NCBI GenBank assembly: GCA_001179505.1
Contig: CDMY01000318.1
Coordinates: 1-64,000 of the forward strand
Origin: Vitrella brassicaformis
Lineage: Eukaryota > Sar > Vitrellaceae
Direction of reading: 5' to 3'
Length of the DNA: 64,000 nucleotides
Under the pieces are notes generated by a model that was not told the DNA's origin, did not search any database, and worked only from the letters and a program-made list of their open reading frames with translations. This document shows, piece by piece, positions 58,176-64,000 of the stretch; within the stretch, counting starts at the first letter, position 1; each line of letters begins with the position of its first letter. The position numbers and the translations under genes were made by a program.

Positions 58176-59258
58176 AGCACCAACACACACCACACACCAC
58201 ACATACACAGATGGACGTGCTGAAGGGGGAGTGTGTGTGTGTGGGAATGCTGTGGCCGCCTGGCTGTTTGGTGACTCACTGGTGAGTATGAGTGTTTGTT
58301 GTGGTGCTGTGGTCGTCCGCCTGTCCGGTCGTATTGTATTGTGTTATATTGTGTTGTGTTGTATTGTATTGTCTCTCTCAGTGATTTTGCTTTTTGGGAG
58401 AGAGAGAGAGAGAGGTCTCATACACACAGGTCAGCCACACGCACGCAGCTCTGCATCTGTTTTGATACCATCACACACACCCACACATAACGAAACGCAC
58501 CCAGGTATTGCGTGGATGGGTGGCTATCAATCTGGTTTTGTTTTTTGGCAGACGGTGAGCCGAACCGACAAACACACACACACCCGCACACTACACCACA
58601 CCACACCACCTCTGCCAGCACCAGTTCGTTGCCCAATGCCGCGGTCTCTGACCTTTGGCCGCTCTTTGACTGAGCTTGAGGACAGACAGGAGCAGTGATG
58701 GGATAAGTAGCTAGTGCTGGGAGGGGGAGGGGTGGTGTGTGTGGCCTGCCTGGGATGTGTGTGAGTGGACGGACAGACTAACCGACAAGACAGTCAGACA
58801 GACAGACAGCGCATCCCACACACACAGAGAAACACAGAGACCCCTCCGTGCCGTCCCCTTTTTTGCGCGTCTCCGTGCTGTGGCCGGCCGTGGTGCCTTT
58901 CTGTATGCATGCGAGTGTTTGGGCGTGTCCGGTAGTTTCCATGGCTGGCTGGCTCAGTGCTTTGATGGATCGATTCGATGCATGGGTTGATTGCGTTGCC
59001 GTACGTGTGTTTAATTTGGCTGCTGGCGGGCGTGGACGATCGATGCGACACTTAGCGAGGCAGACAGACACGGAAGCGACCGACGGATCGACTGAATCAG
59101 TGTGAAGGAATGATATATATATATATACGTATATGGATACACGATGACTTCGTTCGTTCATTTACACCATCTCAGTATCTCTCACTGAGAACTTCGAAAC
59201 GTAATGGAACGAAGGAGAAGACATGGGTCAACGTGACTGTCTGATATCGCCTCACAGG
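58176..59258. other. Intergenic region made of duplicated non-coding modules
   Basis: 58176-58560 matches the DNA downstream of CDK copy A, inverted. 58580-58800 is the dispersed module also at 3660-3900. 58800-59160 is shared with 43090-43410 and 10300-10690. A TATATATA tract lies near 59113-59126. No gene recognised. Confidence 0.65.
58580..58800 (+). repeat. Dispersed non-coding module, copy 3
   Basis: Same orientation as 3660-3900: CACCACACC tract, CTCTGCCAGCACCAG, GACCTTTGGCCGCTC, CTGAGCTTGAGGACAG, and the GGACGGACAGACTAACCGAC end. The inverted copy lies at about 43430-43640. Confidence 0.75.
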
Positions 59259-61575
59259 ATGGTGAAGCGGCAGCGTCAGTTGATTCATGAATTCGATCCA
59301 TCTCTCTTTGCGAGCTCAATTGTGAGTTGCGAAGCGAAGGGCCAGAAGGGAAGCGCATTCCCGAGTCAATTCGCCGGCATAGATGCTCATCTCGGCGAAG
59401 CAGCGCCTCACTGCTATCCGGAAGGCTGCTGCGGAAAGCAGCGACTTCGAGCTTCGCCGCTTCCGCGTTGGCAAGGAGCGCCTCATCAAGCAAGGGAGGA
59501 AGCCGAGCAAACTGAAGGCAACCATCCTCATCGAGCGACTCGCGAAGAAGGAGATCATTGCTGAGGCCAGAAGGACCAACAAAGGGGATGACAAGAGCAG
59601 CAACCAAGGAGATGAAGGAGAGGAGCGCGAAGAGGAGGAAGACGGTGAATGGACTGACGACAGTGACCAAGATGACGCGGCTGACGATGTGAGTCGGGCA
59701 AGGATTCAGGCGACGAAGGCCAAGATCCTCTCGGCGATTCGCTCGCAGCCCGTTGCCCTTCCGCCATCCGAGTCCCCTGTGTGTCATGGCGTCCCTGGCA
59801 GCTCCCCCGCTCCCTCTGCCCCCCGCCTGCGAGGCCGCGGCAGCCACCACCTCTACGTGCGTGACTACGTGAGGCAGGAGCTCAGCGATGCCCTCAACAA
59901 AAAAGTGGAATCATTGCTCCAAGAGCTCGCTCGCTTCCAGCAGCGGGCCAAGACGGACAACCCACAGCGGTTTTCCAAGCTGAAGCGCTACGTCGCCGGC
60001 ATGAGCGAGAGCGAGAGGGCCATCAAAGAGGACCGGGCCAAGGCGCTGGTCGTGGCGCCAAACGTCGAGCCGAGTGTGTCTGCCGGCGGCCTGGACGACA
60101 TGATGCAGTCCCTCTTGGCTGAGTGCGAGCAGAGGAATGTGCCCGTGATTTTCGCCCTGAGTCGCAACCTGCTGGGGCGGGCCATCGGCAAGAACATGCG
60201 GCAGAGCGCGGTGTGCATCGTCAGCGCCGAGGGCGCCCACCAGCTGCTCAAGGAGAGCATTCAGATGGCCAACGAGCAGAGGGACGCCTTTGAGAGGAAG
60301 AGCCGGGCTTCTGACGCGACGACGGACGCGGGGTGCGCCTCTACACCAGCAGTGAGGGTGCACTACCCTTTGACGGAGGAGCATGAGCAGCCGGACGAGG
60401 CCGACATGACGCCCGAGCAGCTTGCTGCCATGGAGAGGCGTCGCGAGCACAACCGACGGAAGCGCGAGAAGAGGAAGGAGAAGAGGCGCAGCGAGGCTGC
60501 GGCTGCGACAGCAGTGGCAGACAACAAGACCGAGCCAGCACCCCCACCCTGCCCACAGGCACCCAGGACCCCCACACCCACCATGAGCGAGGCTCGACCG
60601 CCGCGGCCATCGGCGAGCAGCAGCAGCGTCGGCACGCGTCCCTCCCAGCCATCCAGTCTCGTCGACAGCAGCCGCTCTTTACTGCTCAACATGTATTCGT
60701 CGCAGCTGAGCAGGAGAGGCCGCAAAATGATCAAGCGCATCGAGTACAAGCAGCAGAAGGAGAGGGAGCGGTTGGCTGCTGAGGCCGAGAGCGGCCCAAC
60801 GGGCGAGGGGCGTCAAAGCAGGAAGCGCACACGCAGGAAAACAAAGCGAGCGGCAGGTGCATGCGAGGGGGGGGAGTGGGATGAAGAGGTCGACGACCAA
60901 GAGTCTGGGCAGCACGGCCGCGAGGCGCATGAGAGTGCTACCGCACCAGGCCCGCCAGTCCTTCGTCACGAGAATGGGCCTGCCAGCCGCGGTCGGTCTG
61001 GCGGTGTGGTGCGATCAGCGTGGGACGCTGGGCCGCCCTGCCTGCCACCAAAACCACCATCTGCGCCAGGTACGCATCATGCACACGGGACGACCATACA
61101 GCTGGCATAGCTCATGAATGCTATTCTTCTCTGCTCTGTGTGTGTGACAGCAGTGACAGCACGCGGAGCCAAGGCGCCGTTTGCCCCTGGCCGCCCTCCT
61201 TCCCTCCCCAGCACCAGCTGGCCGTCTCTGATGTCGCAAGACACCTGTTCCGACTGGAAGCCCAGCCATGCGTCCTCCAGGACGCCAGCCTCTGCATGGA
61301 CGAAAGACACTGCGCCGAGGGACGACAAGCCGACTGCTGGGCCAGCCCAACCACCCCCTTCTCGACACACCCTCGCCAACCGTGCGGACGACTTGTCGGC
61401 GACGTCAGAGGCGATATCGACGACGTCTATGCCGGCGAGTGTGTCGTCTGATGGGCCGATCATCTTGCCGCCTCCCAAGTGTGGTGTGCCGTTCCCAGGG
61501 GGCGGCGGCCAGAGGGGGAGAGGGGCGGGCAGGGGACGGGGAAGGGGACGAGCGAGTCGGGGATGGGACGGCTAG
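59259..61575 (+). CDS. SECISBP2: SECIS-binding protein 2-like (selenocysteine insertion factor)
   Basis: SBP2 proteins bind SECIS elements in selenoprotein mRNAs through an L7Ae/L30e-type kink-turn domain and recruit the Sec-tRNA elongation factor. A short first exon may start at ATG 59259 (MVKRQRQLIHEFDPSLF) with donor GTGAGT; the long exon starts at 59383 (MLISAKQRLTAIRKAAAE) and could also be the true start. The domain lies at about 59845-60290: YVRDYVRQELSDALNKKVES, LLQELARFQQRAKTDNPQRF, KALVVAPNVEP, GGLDDMMQSLLAECEQRNVP, VIFALSRNLLGRAIGKN and SAVCIVSAEGAHQLLKE, a close match to the SBP2 order. Flanks are disordered: an acidic N-terminal patch, basic RRREHNRRKREKRKEKRR and KRTRRKTKR stretches, and an RG-rich C-terminus (GRGAGRGRGRGR). 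A last intron (about 61072-61150) precedes the final exon, ending at the TAG in 61573-61575. Confidence 0.85.
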
Positions 61576-61666
61576 CTGACTGACGTACTTCGTCTGCGTG
61601 CGGTGCTTCATGGCAAGACTCGATGTACATATGTGATTCTGACAATCCCGCATGAATCACGGTATC

Positions 61667-61864
61667 TCACCTCTCTCCGGTCAAGGTCCACATCTGGCTA
61701 CCAGTCCTGAACCGAACGTCTCTTGATGATTCTCCCATCAGACGAGTCCAACCAAGCAGTCGGAAAAATTTTGTCAGTGCAAATGAGAGACCTAAGGTCA
61801 GTAGCACCACACCATATACCACAAGCACTCGAACACGTCGTCTGGCGAGCATGTCATCCGCCAC
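61667..61864 (-). CDS. Possible small single-TM protein (65 aa)
   Basis: From ATG 61864 the frame starts MADDMLARRRVRVLVVYGVV, has one hydrophobic helix (VLVVYGVVLLTLGLSFALT) after a positive patch, and ends basic and polar at 61667. The look is that of a small mitochondrial or ER membrane protein. It faces the S74 gene divergently, 168 bp from that start codon. There is no family evidence; it could be a chance frame. Confidence 0.35.
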   Translation of the reverse strand: MADDMLARRRVRVLVVYGVVLLTLGLSFALTKFFRLLGWTRLMGESSRDVRFRTGSQMWTLTGER

Positions 61865-62032
61865 GAACGGAGAGCAGTGGATCGCTCGACCCTAACCCTT
61901 CCAAAAAAATCCGTAACTGTCCGACCGCAACGGTGCGCCATTCCTGTCCCTCCCTCTGCCAAAGCTTTCCCAAAGCTGAATCGTCCCTTCCCTTTGTCCC
62001 CAGCGTTGCGCTCTGTGCAGCTGTCGCTCAAC

Positions 62033-63518
62033 ATGTCATCAACAACAATAACAACTCTCGTCATTGCCCTCGCCCTGTGCCTTTCCCGTGTGGCTGGGCA
62101 GTCGGCGCCTCTCAGCAGAGAATCAACGAGGATGAGCGGCGTCCCACACCAGTGGGTGGAGTGGGACTGCAACGCCCAGGGTAGGAGTGGTCAAGGGTCA
62201 CCAAACTGGCCTGCGCTGTTTGTTCAGAGGTGGGCACGATGAGAGAAGGAGATGAATGAGAACATCCATCCCCTGTGCTGTGTGTGTGTGCGTGTGTGTG
62301 TGTGTGTGTGTCCAAAGGGCCAACAACCCTAGCGCACCGGCCTCTGGCCTTGGTAGGCAAAGCGAAACAGGAAGCAACAGAAAGCAACCACACGCTTATT
62401 TGGCTTTCAGGCAGTATTGGGTGCGGCACTCAACTCTCTGGGAGAATCTCTCGCATTTATGCACACATTCTATACAGCCGGTATGATGTTCGACTGCAAG
62501 ACTCGCGAGGCACCAGGAACGAGAAGGTGAGGGAGGGAGGGAGGGAGAACTAAGGCTTCGACACTCTCAGGGTGTTTGTCCTGCGTGCCGCCTGCCTGCC
62601 TGCCTGCAGCACGTGACTCCTGAGTTCAAGGCAGCAGCATACGACAACGTGAGGGGGGGGGGGGTNNNNNNNNNNNNNNNNNNNNNNNNNNNNNNNNNNN
62701 NNNNNNNNNNNNNNNNNNNNNNNNNNNNNNNNNNNNNNNNNNNNNNNNNNNNNNNNNNNNNNNNNNNNNNNNNNNNNNNNNNNNNNNNNNNNNNNNNNNN
62801 NNNNNNNNNNNNNNNNNNNNNNNNNNNNNNNNNNNNNNNNNNNNNNNNNNNNNNNNNNNNNNNNNNNNNNNNNNNNNNNNNNNNNNNNNNNNNNNNNNNN
62901 NNNNNNNNNNNNNNNNNNNNNNNNNNNNNNNNNNNNNNNNNNNNNNNNNNNNNNNNNNNNNNNNNGTATTTGGCAAAGAGCGGTCGGTTATGTCACTTTT
63001 CTGTTCGTGTTCAGTTCGCCAAGCTGGGTCTAACGTCGTTCCAATTGGCCCCTGAGGAGGAGGAGGAGATGGCGATGAGCACCCAGGAGGAACTAGAGAA
63101 AGAACACATCGGTAAGTAAGTCCAGGTGACTTACGCGCCCACCTATGTTCGCTTACGTTTGCCTGTCTATATAGAGGTGACGGCCCGCGACCTGCAGCGA
63201 GTGTTTCCCGGTGGGTGAGAGCTGCAACTCGGCAGGCCACCAGTATGATCCATCTTTGATGTCTTTTCTCCTTCAGAGGCCGTGACGTCGGACCCTCAGA
63301 GCGGCAACAACGAGACAGACGTCTTCTACGTCGACATGGATTACATGAATTCCGTCCAGACTGTCGTGATCCAGCAGCTTCAGGAGCGCGTCAAGTCGCA
63401 GCAGGAGCGTCTCGAGGCTCTTGAGAAGAAGCTCGCCGACAATCAGTCGGAGCGTGAGAACGGCTTCATGAGCATGCTCGAACAAGCCCTGAAGGACTTC
63501 AGAGGCGGCCGGGACTAA
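62033..63518 (+). CDS. Secreted protein with C-terminal peptidase S74 (intramolecular chaperone) domain
   Basis: ATG 62033 opens a clear signal peptide (ITTLVIALALCLSRVAGQ). The middle exons (about 62310-62650) are short and their frames uncertain; 62666-62965 is a gap. After it, exons carry FAKLGLTSFQLAPEEE, then VTARDLQRVFP split from EAVTSDPQSGNN, then FYVDMDYMNSVQTVVIQQLQ and a coiled coil (RVKSQQERLEALEKKLADNQ), ending at the TAA in 63516-63518. VTARDLQRVFPEAV followed by a V.Y..... helix and coiled coil matches the S74 pattern (IAQEVQ.VFPE.V ... VDY..L...L..AI) of phage tail-spike chaperones, MYRF and other trimeric self-cleaving proteins. The catalytic Ser/Lys stretch normally N-terminal to this would be in the gap. 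Confidence 0.6.
62666..62965. other. Assembly gap of exactly 300 N
   Basis: It follows a poly-G run and falls inside the S74-domain gene, removing the part where the S74 catalytic residues should lie. Confidence 0.95.
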
Positions 63519-64000
63519 ACTGATCTCTATGACTTACTGCCTGTCATGCCCCCTGCCTGAGCGAAATCACATGTATGCAATGTTACTTTCCTCGTGATCT
63601 TGCCGGTGGGTCAGTCAGTCTATGACCAGTCACTTTACTCAACGAGCGGACTGCCCACATCTCTGCATGGCGTCATGATGCATGGATTCAGTGGATTATC
63701 TGACTGTCTGCCTGTCTGTCTGTCTGGCTGTCTCGTATTGTATTTGTCCGTCTGATACCTCCAAACACCCGTACATATGCATGTGCTTCGGATCAGTCAG
63801 GGTCAGCCAGTCGTTCGTTGTCGGTGCATGTCTGCACTGTGCGTGCGTTGGCTTTTCCGGCACTGTAGTGGGTGAGTGTGCCGAAATTAGGAAGGGCGCC
63901 AAGCCGGTTGAGCCGTACGAAGTCCGTACAACGCAAGAGGGGAGATGGGGGGGGGTTGGGGGGACGGGAGGGGGCCGGGTCAGTTGGAATGTGACGGAAT
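63519..64000. other. Intergenic region at the window end
   Basis: A TGTCTGTC tract near 63703-63726 and a G-rich stretch from about 63941. No gene recognised. Confidence 0.55.

Larger units (their letters stand above)
55505..59160. repeat. Inverted duplication of the CDK locus, arm B
   Basis: This is the reverse-complement partner of arm A (43090-47440). It carries a 767-bp internal deletion at 57414-57419 and differs in microsatellite lengths. Its outer 58800-59160 part is also related to 10300-10690. Confidence 0.9.

Noticed and set aside
61887-61900. Telomere-like CCTAACCCTT
   Set aside because: A single short match with no tandem array.

Overview
This 64 kb window is nuclear DNA from an intron-rich protist, at roughly 55-60% GC by eye. 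Nearly every gene is split into many short exons by GT-AG introns of about 70-150 bp that are loaded with CA, GA, CT, TG and TCTG/GGCT microsatellites. The eukaryotic genes, secreted alveolate-style proteins, dense short introns and lineage-specific multigene families suggest a chromerid alveolate such as Vitrella brassicaformis. That assignment is inference; no search was run. Three runs of exactly 300 N (23795, 48904, 62666) are assembly gaps. Exon boundaries below were read by eye from frame continuity and splice consensus, so outer CDS limits are firmer than internal ones.

Layout. 0.6-3.4 kb: a divergent protein kinase with an 8-bp frameshifting duplication and a 411-bp in-frame tandem duplication. 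5.4-9.0 kb: a divergent pair of secreted-protein genes, one a V8/trypsin-fold protease homologue lacking its catalytic His, sharing a promoter with palindromic Myb-like sites. 10.3-12.0 kb: copy 1 of a plastid-type DUF4864/NTF2-like gene in a segmental duplication. 12.1-20.5 kb: a very large C-type lectin/GPS/multi-pass membrane gene resembling polycystin-1. 21.1-24.4 kb: an F-box-like family gene interrupted by a gap. 24.6-24.9 kb: a small unknown gene.

25.9-39.1 kb is a housekeeping block: 2-oxoglutarate dehydrogenase E2, Enhancer-of-polycomb-like protein, SmB and eIF3b. 39.7-41.2 kb holds an unrecognised gene, and 41.5-42.6 kb copy 2 of the DUF4864-like gene, inverted relative to copy 1. 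44.0-47.1 kb is an intact CDK-like kinase. 47.5-50.1 kb is a tandem pair of SAM methyltransferases, the second cut by a gap. 50.3-54.2 kb is a secreted or anchored zeta-toxin-fold P-loop kinase gene, and 54.4-55.4 kb a four-TM protein. 55.9-58.2 kb is an inverted, decayed second copy of the CDK gene. 59.3-61.6 kb encodes an SBP2-type SECIS-binding protein, and 62.0-63.5 kb a secreted protein ending in a peptidase S74 chaperone domain.

The genes do not form one pathway; the window mixes core housekeeping functions (translation initiation, splicing, TCA cycle, chromatin, selenocysteine insertion) with fast-evolving secreted and duplicated genes. The most unusual structural signals are (i) introns whose 5' half is CA/GA-rich and whose 3' half is CT/TG-rich, so that the two ends of one intron are reverse complements, and (ii) a large inverted duplication of the CDK locus whose second copy lost about 767 bp between two GGACCG microhomologies.
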